From NCBI GenBank assembly GCA_022822905.1, contig JAJDYE010000027.1:1-64000 (forward strand): a stretch of 64,000 nucleotides of DNA, read 5' to 3'. Below the pieces are notes generated by a model. The model worked only from the letters and a program-made list of their open reading frames with translations, had not been told where the DNA came from and made no database searches. This DNA comes from Acidimicrobiia bacterium (lineage in GTDB: Bacteria > Actinomycetota > Acidimicrobiia > Acidimicrobiales > Bin134). The position numbers and the translations under genes were made by a program. Every line of letters starts with the position of its first letter. The first letter of the stretch is position 1. Below are positions 29,463 to 36,526 of the stretch, piece by piece.

Positions 29463-31955
29463 CTAATGGGATCTGACGAATGAGACATCACTGAGCAGTA
29501 CTGCTAGTTCGTCAATGTTGTCGAGGGTTCCCTCGAGGTCAAAGTGCGACCAGCCGGTGAGCCTTGCCGATTGCCTGCTCTTTCTTGAAGGGGGCCGAAA
29601 TCCGAATAGCGCCCACCATCCGGTTGGTTGGACTTCTGAGATTACGTCAATCATCTCGGTAGGAAGCCGGGCGCCTCCTCCCGTCTCTATGCCCACATGA
29701 ACTACCGGCAAGCGCTGCATGCGCTCGGCGCGCGTGTTTTGATCATCTGCAAGGCATTGGCTGTAGGCCTTCTGGAGCGCGACGGCGTGGTCATCGTCGA
29801 CCAGCGGTAGCACCACAAGCCCATTCTCGTTGGCATCGCCACCCACGAGGAGCGGCTCGATGTTCAGCTCTTGGAGTTCCGTGATGAATGGAGAGAAATC
29901 CTGGGCGAGGATGTCATACCAGGGCTGCCCCGAGCGCGGGAAGGCTGAGTGGAGCCCCTCGCTGACCACTCCGCTCAATGAAGATGCCCATCCATCTACG
30001 GCTCCGGCGATTGCATTCCGAACGACTGCCTCGGCCAGGGTGCCGGCGTTGTTAATCGCTTCCACGACGACAAGCCTCTTCTGTGTCCTCCTTGGACCGG
30101 TTTGTTCGACACCCTTCGCTACTGCCCGGAGTCGGCTCAACATCTGTCGCTGGCCTTCCGACAGGGGTGCGATGTCGAGGGATCGTTCCACGGCAGCCTC
30201 TAGGCGGTTCACTGATTCGATCAGCGTCTGTTCGGCGGGAAGGAGAACCGACTCGCTCGCGATCGTCGATGGTGGGTAGGCCACGTCTGGTGCCAACCTG
30301 TAGCGCAGTGCTGGCTCAGACTCGGAGACCTCAGCATCAGGGTCGTCGTAACATTCTTCGTAATCGCCTTCTTCGTCATGACTCTCGGTTTCCGCTGTTT
30401 CCTCGTGAACAGCACGATGACGCTCCATGCGGAGCAGCATTCGCTGGACGGCATCGCCAACCCCGTTTGCATCCTCACCTGGCAACGACTTGATGAAACG
30501 TCCGGGCCGGTTGAGCACACCGTCCTCAGTCACGACGACCTCTGAGCCCTCCAGCAAGTCGACTGCCACTGCATGAAGGGACTCCCACAGAGATCGGTTG
30601 TAGAGGGCCTCCCCCTGCCCGGAGCGTCGTGCTTCGTCATACGCGACACCGACATGCTTTTGGAGGGCTGCTTTTGTGAGCCAGTCGGTCGGGAGGTTCC
30701 CTTCTTTCCACACGCCGTCAACTTCGCCACTTCGTGTAGGAGCGAGCACTGTTACTCCGTTGTAGTTCTCTACGAACGCGCCCAGAACCTGAATGGCATC
30801 GAATGCGTGGTTCTTCGACTCCCAGCACACGAAGTTCTGGAACCGGTCGTAGTCCTCCACATCTGGTCTCTCCAGGATCGACCGATCGATCAGGTCTTCG
30901 AGCTCGGAATAGTGGAGCGGTCCGAGGTATATGCGATCGCTGAAGATGGTGTGTGACAGCGGATAGCTTCCGCCTCGCTGTTCGAGCGATGCTCGTTCGA
31001 AAAACTCATCGTCGGTGATGAAGACATAGACGGCGTTGCCAAGCATGAAGAAATTCTTCAGAGACGTCAGAATTGCAAAGACTGGCGAGTCCTCGATGTG
31101 GGAAGGCTCATCGCCGTCCAAGTGAAGCTTGTCCAACTCATCTAGTACGAAAATGGCCCGGCGACCATCGTCCGCCAACTTGGCCAGCGAACGCCGTAGC
31201 TCGAACTCAAGAGTCTCGTCTGACAGGTCGAACTTTCCGAGTTCCGTCCTCTCATCCTTCTTCACAAGTTCCGTGGAGATGTCTGTCTCGTCCTTTTTTG
31301 TCCGCTCGAACGCAAAGCAGCCAGCCACCGCCATCGCCACAACAAGTGCCGCGGCGGCGATGTCCCAGCCGTTCCCGAGACGATCTCCAGCCAGCACTGC
31401 CGCTCCGACGCCCAGTGCCCCGACGAGACCCGCGACCAGTCCACCCAATAGCAACCGAACAGACGCCGAAACATCGATCAATGTGCGGACAACCGTGCTG
31501 TGCCGTTCAGCAATCGCCGATGAAGCGACGTTTTCGACCACGCGGTGCTCCTCAAGCTTGGTCAAGTACGTCTTCTCATATGTCGCACTGAGGAGGGAGA
31601 GCGCACCCTTGGAGAGTCCCTTGGCCTCCAGAGCCTCGAAGTAGAGTCCTCGCGCCAGCGAACGGAGCACTTGTGATCGGATCTTGGGGGGATCTGTTCC
31701 TTCATCCAGGTGCGGAGGAGCGATGCGCACCACGAGCTGCTTCGAGCCCGCCTCGGCCCGTCGAATCGCCTCGTTCATCAAAGCTGTCTTGCCGGCACCA
31801 CGAAACCCGGCCAAGAGAACGGTCGCGGAATCCCGCTCAGTGAGAATCTCCTCGAGTTTGTCTAGCTCTCGTTCCCGCCCGACAAATCGGCCGTGTGCGA
31901 GGGGCTCACGGAAGCCGGTATTGAGCTTGGCGCGAAACAGTTCATTGTCGGTCAC
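29463..31955 (-). CDS. Large P-loop ATPase with membrane helices inserted in the NTPase domain
   Basis: An 830-residue protein. FVGRERELDKLEEIL at 24-38 is typical of Orc/Cdc6- or STAND-type ATPases; Walker A GFRGAGKT is at 50-57. Two hydrophobic helices (about 166-190 and 197-216) then interrupt the domain. Walker B FVLDELDKL follows near 269-277, and a sensor-like VFITDDEFF near 311-319. A very acidic stretch is at about 520-550, and the C-terminal 250 residues match nothing I recognise. Helices placed between Walker A and B are a known feature of KAP ATPases, but the N-terminal signature differs. It lies between hsdS and hsdM on the opposite strand, a location typical of defence cargo. The start is GTG 31955. 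Confidence 0.8.
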   Translation of the reverse strand: MTDNELFRAKLNTGFREPLAHGRFVGRERELDKLEEILTERDSATVLLAGFRGAGKTALMNEAIRRAEAGSKQLVVRIAPPHLDEGTDPPKIRSQVLRSLARGLYFEALEAKGLSKGALSLLSATYEKTYLTKLEEHRVVENVASSAIAERHSTVVRTLIDVSASVRLLLGGLVAGLVGALGVGAAVLAGDRLGNGWDIAAAALVVAMAVAGCFAFERTKKDETDISTELVKKDERTELGKFDLSDETLEFELRRSLAKLADDGRRAIFVLDELDKLHLDGDEPSHIEDSPVFAILTSLKNFFMLGNAVYVFITDDEFFERASLEQRGGSYPLSHTIFSDRIYLGPLHYSELEDLIDRSILERPDVEDYDRFQNFVCWESKNHAFDAIQVLGAFVENYNGVTVLAPTRSGEVDGVWKEGNLPTDWLTKAALQKHVGVAYDEARRSGQGEALYNRSLWESLHAVAVDLLEGSEVVVTEDGVLNRPGRFIKSLPGEDANGVGDAVQRMLLRMERHRAVHEETAETESHDEEGDYEECYDDPDAEVSESEPALRYRLAPDVAYPPSTIASESVLLPAEQTLIESVNRLEAAVERSLDIAPLSEGQRQMLSRLRAVAKGVEQTGPRRTQKRLVVVEAINNAGTLAEAVVRNAIAGAVDGWASSLSGVVSEGLHSAFPRSGQPWYDILAQDFSPFITELQELNIEPLLVGGDANENGLVVLPLVDDDHAVALQKAYSQCLADDQNTRAERMQRLPVVHVGIETGGGARLPTEMIDVISEVQPTGWWALFGFRPPSRKSRQSARLTGWSHFDLEGTLDNIDELAVLLSDVSFVRSH

Positions 31956-32057
31956 GGTCCAAGTCTTCCATGGAGGTGTGACAGTTTCGGAGAGCTCGTC
32001 CTCCTGCTCTCGCCTCGGGTGGGGAAGTGGGCCACGAGGGGGAGCTGGCTTGTGAGT

Positions 32058-32297
32058 TCAGCGGGGGCGATAGACATCGCGGCGATGGCCGACACAGATC
32101 ACTTGAATCACCAAGCGAGTGTCGAGAACCTCGTAGAGGATCCGGAGGTTGCCGACGCGCACTCGATAGACCGAGTCCTCTCCTGCGAGAGCGACACAGC
32201 CGGGAGGCCGGGGTTCCTCAGCCAGTAAATCTATTGCTGCTCGAAATACCGGCTTCGATGGCACCTTGACCATTCCTATTCGGCCTGACGGCAACAA
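32058..32297 (-). CDS. RelE/ParE-family toxin lacking normal N-terminus
   Basis: A 79-residue reading frame (TTG 32297; ATG 32273 is possible). The second half is a good RelE match: AAIDLLAEEPRPPGCVALAG, then YRVRVGNLRILYEV and VGHRRDVYR, containing the basic residues used for mRNA cleavage. The first beta strand and helix that RelE proteins normally have are replaced by unrelated sequence. No antitoxin is adjacent; the nearest is the Phd/YefM gene at 33262-33513 on the same strand, about 1 kb upstream. It may be an inactive remnant. Confidence 0.6.
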   Translation of the reverse strand: MLPSGRIGMVKVPSKPVFRAAIDLLAEEPRPPGCVALAGEDSVYRVRVGNLRILYEVLDTRLVIQVICVGHRRDVYRPR

Positions 32298-32316
32298 CCA
32301 GGGTTGACCCCTGGTT
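32296..32316. promoter_or_regulatory. Perfect 21-bp palindromic site between divergent genes
   Basis: AACCAGGG and CCCTGGTT are perfect inverted 8-mers with a 5-bp spacer (TTGAC). The site lies between the RelE-like gene (minus) and the membrane micro-operon (plus), so it is a plausible operator for either. Confidence 0.45.
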
Positions 32317-32340
32317 AAGGTGGGGGCGTGGAGATACGAC

Positions 32341-32847
32341 GTGGTCGCGGCTGACGCCGAGGATGCCTATGCGCTGGCGTATGAGACGGGATTGAGGACG
32401 CTGGACGAGCAAGCCAGCGCTCTGGGAGAAATACGCGACCGCACGGGTCGGCTGTTGACTACCGCCACGATCACGGGCGGTTTCGTCGCTGGCTTGCTTC
32501 TCACATCAGATCAAAAGCCCCAGGACGATCCGATCAACACACTGTGGTGGGTGACCGCCTTGGCGGGCTTCGCCGCTGTCGTCCTCAGCGCCATGTACGT
32601 TTGGAAGCCTGTAAGAATCCAAACCACGCAGAACTCCAAAGTTATAGTCGGGTCCTTCATTGAAGGCGAGAACCCCATGACGCTGCCGCAGGTGCAACGC
32701 GAGTTGGCCATCTGGTTCGGAACCCACGCCGACACCAACCGCGTTCCGCTGAAACGAACGCAGTTGGCGTTCGGGATCGGCCAAGCTGCTTTACTTGTTG
32801 AAATGTTCGGATTGATTGCCACGATAGGAGACGCGATTCGTGTTTAG
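32341..32847 (+). CDS. Small three-TM protein, first gene of a micro-operon
   Basis: A 168-residue protein with an amphipathic N-terminal helix (AYETGLRTLDEQASALGEIR), membrane segments at about 38-55, 67-87 and 142-163, and a soluble loop of about 55 residues between the last two. GTG 32341 is chosen because GGAG at 32330-32333 lies 7 nt upstream; GTG 32320 is an alternative. The helix-then-membrane layout resembles small membrane effectors such as SLATT-type proteins in architecture only. Its stop overlaps the next gene's start. No homologue is named with confidence. Confidence 0.7.
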   Translation: MVAADAEDAYALAYETGLRTLDEQASALGEIRDRTGRLLTTATITGGFVAGLLLTSDQKPQDDPINTLWWVTALAGFAAVVLSAMYVWKPVRIQTTQNSKVIVGSFIEGENPMTLPQVQRELAIWFGTHADTNRVPLKRTQLAFGIGQAALLVEMFGLIATIGDAIRV

Positions 32848-32974
32848 AAAGCAGAGCGAACCCACAAAGCGCGCCAAAGCTTCGGATTTGCCGAAGCCGA
32901 CCACGCCCGATCCCGGCATCTCGGAGCACCGAGGTGCCATCGACCACAGCCAAAAGGAGAAGAAAAGCCGGTGA
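32840..32974 (+). CDS. Tiny hydrophilic protein A of the micro-operon
   Basis: A 44-residue reading frame starting at GTG 32840, inside the end of the membrane-protein gene (8-nt overlap), and ending in TGA at 32972-32974, which overlaps the next start. It is Lys/Arg/Pro-rich and contains PKPTTPDP. There is no signal peptide or membrane segment. Coupled overlaps on both sides and the motif shared with the next gene argue that it is translated. The function is unknown. Confidence 0.5.
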   Translation: MFRKQSEPTKRAKASDLPKPTTPDPGISEHRGAIDHSQKEKKSR

Positions 32975-33108
32975 GCGACAAAGCCGACAAGCAGGAGCAG
33001 AAGCCCCCAGCGCCGCCATCGCAGCCAGAACCCACCACCCCCGATCCGAGCAACATAGAGATCCGCAGCTTGGACTCCGACAAGCTGGACAAACGCCGCC
33101 GAGGCTGA
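32971..33108 (+). CDS. Tiny hydrophilic protein B of the micro-operon
   Basis: A 45-residue reading frame beginning at GTG 32971 within a GTGA overlap and ending at TGA 33106-33108. AAGGAG at about 32953 may help initiation. It is Pro/Gln/Lys-rich at the N-terminus, contains PEPTTPDP and ends in a basic KLDKRRRG tail. It looks like a diverged paralogue of protein A. The function is unknown. Confidence 0.5.
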   Translation: MSDKADKQEQKPPAPPSQPEPTTPDPSNIEIRSLDSDKLDKRRRG

Positions 33109-33261
33109 TCGTCCGCTAACCGCTCCTGTCGGTGAGGGCGACGATCTTGGTGGTAAGTCCCCGCGGATCTTCTCGATGGCTTGGACCTTTCTGAACTCTC
33201 TGGGGGGAGGGGGGAACAATACGGACACCGCCCCATCTTTCCGATCGCTCCAGGAGCCGGC

Positions 33262-33513
33262 TCACTCGAGCCCTAGCCCCGCCTTGACCTCATCCCAGGG
33301 CAGGTAGTCGCCGTCGGTCCGCACCTCATCGAGCGCTCGGCGATCCATAGCATCCTCCGCAAGGTCGACGAGCCGGTCGAAAACGTCGGGATCCAAGATC
33401 ACCGCGACACGTTGGCCGTCCCGTGTCACCCAGGTCGGCTCGCCCGAACGTCGAGTCTCCTCGATCACCTCGGCCAAACGGTCCCGCGCCTGGGTCACTG
33501 CCACTTCCGTCAT
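33262..33513 (-). CDS. Phd/YefM-family antitoxin, no adjacent toxin
   Basis: An 83-residue antitoxin of the prevent-host-death family: VAVTQARDRLAEVIEETRRSGEPTWVTRDGQRVAVI is the DNA-binding/dimer fold, and the C-terminal DGDYLPWDEVKAGLGLE tail is the usual toxin-binding part. A toxin gene would normally follow directly at lower coordinates, but none does; the three-gene membrane operon occupies that place and a RelE-like frame lies beyond it. Confidence 0.85.
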   Translation of the reverse strand: MTEVAVTQARDRLAEVIEETRRSGEPTWVTRDGQRVAVILDPDVFDRLVDLAEDAMDRRALDEVRTDGDYLPWDEVKAGLGLE

Positions 33514-33519
33514 GCACGG

Positions 33520-33525
33520 ATCGTA
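33520..33525 (-). promoter_or_regulatory. Leaderless-type -10 box of the Phd/YefM gene (33 kb)
   Basis: TACGAT on the minus strand, 6 nt before the ATG at 33513. Confidence 0.45.
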
Positions 33526-33626
33526 AGTGAAGATGGCCAGAACCCCAACTGTCTTTACGGGAGCAGAACCGGAGTGATCGTGGCTTGCTGTATCGTCAGG
33601 CGGACTCCACGCGAGGGCTCACGGGG

Positions 33627-33662
33627 TTATCAACGTTTATAGGTTTTATAGAGATTATCAAC
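33627..33662 (+). repeat. Paired TTATCAAC octamers
   Basis: Direct copies at 33627-33634 and 33655-33662, 28 bp apart, within an AT-rich tract. The second (followed by A) differs from a DnaA box TTATCCACA at one base. Confidence 0.4.
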
Positions 33663-33872
33663 AATTATAGTTCTGAATCGCGCTACGAGGAGGCTGTGAA
33701 AGACGCTGGGCGAAGCCGATTTATGGTTCCGTTGCCGGTGGTATCACCCCCTGAGGTTGGACACGGCAGGGGACCAAAAAATGGAGTCCGCTCAGAACCT
33801 TTGGGGTCGTGTAACCAGAATGTGGGTGTGCCGCCGATGGTGGTGTGGTGTCTCGCTGGTACCGTTTATGCA

Positions 33873-34028
33873 ATGGCAATGACGCTCAGGTTGACGGAGG
33901 ACGAGCAGGATGCCCTTCGCAGGCGGGCAGCGCTTGACGGCACTTCGATGCAGGATGTGGCTCGTCGAGCGGTGCGCGAATACGTGGCAAGGGCCGAGCA
34001 TCGCGACCGAGTCGCGTCCGCCGCCTAG
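33873..34028 (+). CDS. Ribbon-helix-helix antitoxin-like protein
   Basis: A 51-residue protein beginning MAMTLRLTEDEQDALRRRAA, followed by TSMQDVARRAVREYVARA, the pattern of short RHH (CopG/FitA-like) antitoxins. Such genes are normally followed by a Doc- or PIN-type toxin; here only 200 bp of non-coding sequence and then hsdM follow. It may be a remnant or may act as a local repressor of hsdM. Confidence 0.7.
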   Translation: MAMTLRLTEDEQDALRRRAALDGTSMQDVARRAVREYVARAEHRDRVASAA

Positions 34029-34130
34029 CTTGTTGTGCAGCGTCATGCGGCCGCTTTGAAGCGCTTGGGTGACTGAGTTTCGGCGAAGCAGATGGCCGCG
34101 CTGGCCGCGACGGTCATCAGTTTCTCCAAC

Positions 34131-34165
34131 ATTTCGACTGCTCTGAAAAACAGAGTGGTCGAAAT
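34131..34165. other. Long inverted repeat upstream of hsdM
   Basis: ATTTCGAC-TG-CTCTG and CAGAG-TG-GTCGAAAT pair over 13 of 15 positions around an AAAAA loop. It lies 65 bp before the hsdM ATG, in 34029-34229, which holds no gene. It could be a structured leader, an operator or a relic of a mobile-element end. Confidence 0.5.
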
Positions 34166-34229
34166 TGTTGCGAAACTCCCCCACGCGTGGTTGGAAACAG
34201 TCTGCGTGCTCTGACACGGTGAGGGGCTG

Positions 34230-35681
34230 ATGAGCGTTGATCCCAAGGCCATGGTGCAGAAGCTGTGGGACTTCTGCGATGTGCTGCGTGACGACGGCCT
34301 GTCGTATGGCGACTACCTGGAGCAGCTCACCTACCTGCTGTTCCTCAAGATGGCCGATGAGCAGCACGAGCTGTTGGGGGAGCGGGTGGTGCCAATCGGC
34401 TTGGATTGGCCGACGTTGTTGAATCGCTCGGGAGAGCAGCTCGAGGCCCAGTACAACAAGACCCTTGCCGAACTCGGATCAGCCGACGACATGCTCGGCG
34501 TGGTGTTCCGCAAGGCCCGCAACCGGATTCAGAATCCGGCCAAGCTGGAACAACTAATCAAGGAGTTCATCGACCAGCACGAGTGGATGAGCTACGACGC
34601 CGACCTGAAAGGCGACGCCTACGAGGGACTGATCGAGAAAACCGCTCAGGAAGGCGCTAGGGGAGCGGGGCAGTACTTCACCCCACGGTCTCTTATCTCG
34701 GCCATCGTCGATGTGATGCTCCCAGAGTCCGGTGACCGCATCTGCGATCCCGCGTGCGGCACCGGTGGCTTCTTCCTAGGGGCCTACCAGTCCATTGTCG
34801 AGCGGTTTCCGCACTTGACCTCCGACCAGGCTGCGCACCTGCGATCTGGAGCATTCACCGGCTGGGAGATCGCCGATCTACCCGCCCGCCTGTGCGCCAT
34901 GAACCTGCTGCTTCACGGCATCGAGAGCCCAGAATCGGATTCTCCCATCAACGTGGACGACGCTCTACGCGACGATCCCGGCGAACGCTTCGACATGGTG
35001 CTAACGAATCCTCCCTTCGGCCGGTCATCCTCCGACAGCTACGAGCGAGAGGACTTCTGGGCCACCACCAAGAACAAGCAACTCAACTTCGTTCAGCACG
35101 TCGTAAGCCTGCTCAAGATCGGCGGTACTGCCGCAGTAGTCGTCCCCGACAACGTGTTGTTCGAAGCAGGTGCTGGCGAAACCATCCGCCGCCGGCTATT
35201 GCATGACTGCGACGTCCACACTCTGCTCCGCCTGCCCACCGGCATCTTCTACGCCCAGGGCGTCAAGGCCAACGTTCTATTCTTCCGCCGCCGAGAAGGT
35301 GCCGAACAAGCCTGGACCCGAGAACTGTGGGTCTACGACCTCCGCACGAACAAGCACTTCACCCTCAAGCAGAACCCCCTGACCAGAGTCGACCTCGACG
35401 ACTTCGTCGCCTGCTACAACCCCGGCAACCGCCATCAGCGCCAAGAGTCCGAGCGCTTCAAGCGCTACACCTACGATGAGCTCATCGCAAGAGACAAGGT
35501 CAGCCTCGACCTCTTCTGGCTCCGCGATCAGAGCCTCGAAGACATAGACAACCTCCCCGCCCCCGCCGTCCTAGCCGCCGAAATCGCCGAAGACCTCCAA
35601 TCGGCCCTCACCGAAATCCAAGCCCTCGCCGAGAGCCTCACCGCAAATGGCGCTTCGTTGGAAAGCGCCTCAGAGCCATGA
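34230..35681 (+). CDS. hsdM: Type I DNA methyltransferase, M subunit
   Basis: A 483-residue N6-adenine methyltransferase. It has the N-terminal helical HsdM domain (KLWDFCDVLRDDGLSYGDYL), GAGQYFTPRSLISAIVDVM, the SAM-binding motif DPACGTGGFFLGA and catalytic NPPFG. It modifies the site read by HsdS and protects the host. GAGGGGC lies just before ATG 34230. It ends before a new promoter region, and its separation from hsdRS by 5 kb on the same strand is unusual. It should still work in trans with HsdS. Confidence 0.95.
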   Translation: MSVDPKAMVQKLWDFCDVLRDDGLSYGDYLEQLTYLLFLKMADEQHELLGERVVPIGLDWPTLLNRSGEQLEAQYNKTLAELGSADDMLGVVFRKARNRIQNPAKLEQLIKEFIDQHEWMSYDADLKGDAYEGLIEKTAQEGARGAGQYFTPRSLISAIVDVMLPESGDRICDPACGTGGFFLGAYQSIVERFPHLTSDQAAHLRSGAFTGWEIADLPARLCAMNLLLHGIESPESDSPINVDDALRDDPGERFDMVLTNPPFGRSSSDSYEREDFWATTKNKQLNFVQHVVSLLKIGGTAAVVVPDNVLFEAGAGETIRRRLLHDCDVHTLLRLPTGIFYAQGVKANVLFFRRREGAEQAWTRELWVYDLRTNKHFTLKQNPLTRVDLDDFVACYNPGNRHQRQESERFKRYTYDELIARDKVSLDLFWLRDQSLEDIDNLPAPAVLAAEIAEDLQSALTEIQALAESLTANGASLESASEP

Positions 35682-35701
35682 GGCGAAATTCGGGGGTTGT
35701 C

Positions 35702-35714
35702 ACTCCCTGGGAGT
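35702..35714. promoter_or_regulatory. Perfect palindrome ACTCCCTGGGAGT
   Basis: A 13-bp palindrome with a 1-bp centre, 57 bp before the three-Cys gene and just after hsdM. TTGTCA at 35697-35702 abuts it, so it may be an operator over a promoter. Confidence 0.45.
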
Positions 35715-35770
35715 AGTCTGAATCGCTCTGTATAGCCTGTGGATAACTCCGCAGCGGAAGGGGAACGGTC

Positions 35771-36526
35771 ATGGCTGACCGAACCGGTATCGAGTGGACT
35801 GAGACAACCTGGAATCCAACCACCGGCTGCGATCGGGTCTCCGTTGGCTGCGACAACTGCTACGCGCTCACCTTGGCCAAGCGCCTCAAGGCCATGGGGA
35901 ACCCAAAGTACCAGAACGACGGAGACCCCAAATCCAGTGGCCCAGGTTTCGACTTGACACTCCACGAATACCAGTTGGACCTTCCCTACCGGTGGAGGGC
36001 CCCCAGGCTGGTGTTCGTGAACTCGATGAGCGACCTCTTCCACAACGATGTCCCGCTGGAGTTCATCCAGAGGGTTTTCAAGGTGATGGCTGAGACTCCC
36101 CAGCACACCTACCAGATCCTCACCAAGCGCTCGAAGCGGCTAGCCGCTCTCGCGAGCGATCTACATTGGCCGTCTAACGTCTGGATGGGCGTGACCGTGG
36201 AGTCGGACCGTTACACATTCCGCATCAATCACCTACGCGCCGTCAATGCCGCAGTTCGCTTTATCAGCGCCGAACCCTTGCTGGGCCCACTCCCTAGCCT
36301 CGACCTGTCAGGAATTAGCTGGCTGATTGCCGGAGGCGAGAGCGGCCACGGCGCCCGCCCTGTCGAAAAGGCATGGGTCCGTGATCTACGTGACCAGTGC
36401 GCAGATACGGGAACAGCGTTCTTCTTTAAGCAATGGGGCGGCCGCACACCGAAAGCAAATGGACGCGAGTTGGACGGCATCCATCATGACGACATGCCTA
36501 GCCACCCAGTACGCATCGCTTCATGA
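35771..36526 (+). CDS. DUF5131 / phage Gp37-Gp68 family three-Cys-motif protein
   Basis: A 251-residue protein. The N-terminal TGIEWTETTWNPTTGCDRVS...GCDNCYA carries a CX6CX2C set (C20, C27, C30), the three-Cys motif of this phage-associated family, which could bind an iron-sulfur cluster (inference). Further conserved blocks are VFVNSMSDLFHNDVP, TYQILTKRS, GVTVES, SAEPLLGPL and GGESGHGARP. GGAAGGGG lies 8 nt before the ATG. The stop overlaps tcmP by 4 nt. The family typically pairs with TcmP; the joint activity is not known. Confidence 0.88.
   Translation: MADRTGIEWTETTWNPTTGCDRVSVGCDNCYALTLAKRLKAMGNPKYQNDGDPKSSGPGFDLTLHEYQLDLPYRWRAPRLVFVNSMSDLFHNDVPLEFIQRVFKVMAETPQHTYQILTKRSKRLAALASDLHWPSNVWMGVTVESDRYTFRINHLRAVNAAVRFISAEPLLGPLPSLDLSGISWLIAGGESGHGARPVEKAWVRDLRDQCADTGTAFFFKQWGGRTPKANGRELDGIHHDDMPSHPVRIAS

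Larger units (their letters stand above)
33514..33872. other. Gene-free interval with an AT-rich core
   Basis: No supportable gene in these 359 bp. A markedly AT-rich core at about 33625-33675 contrasts with the high-GC surroundings and holds two TTATCAAC octamers. A TACCGT at 33860-33865 lies 7 nt before the RHH-gene ATG and may be its -10 box. Confidence 0.6.

Noticed and set aside
32791..33236. Overlapping minus-strand frames after the Phd/YefM gene as its missing toxin
   Set aside because: They lack any RelE, Doc or PIN motif and are antisense to the micro-operon with its two tiny genes.
33655..33663. Chromosomal origin based on a DnaA-box-like TTATCAACA
   Set aside because: Only one near match, with no dnaA, dnaN or box cluster nearby.
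34043..34252. 69-codon minus-strand frame upstream of hsdM
   Set aside because: It runs through the inverted repeat and into the hsdM start; no homologue recognised. Could be a mobile-element remnant but support is too thin.
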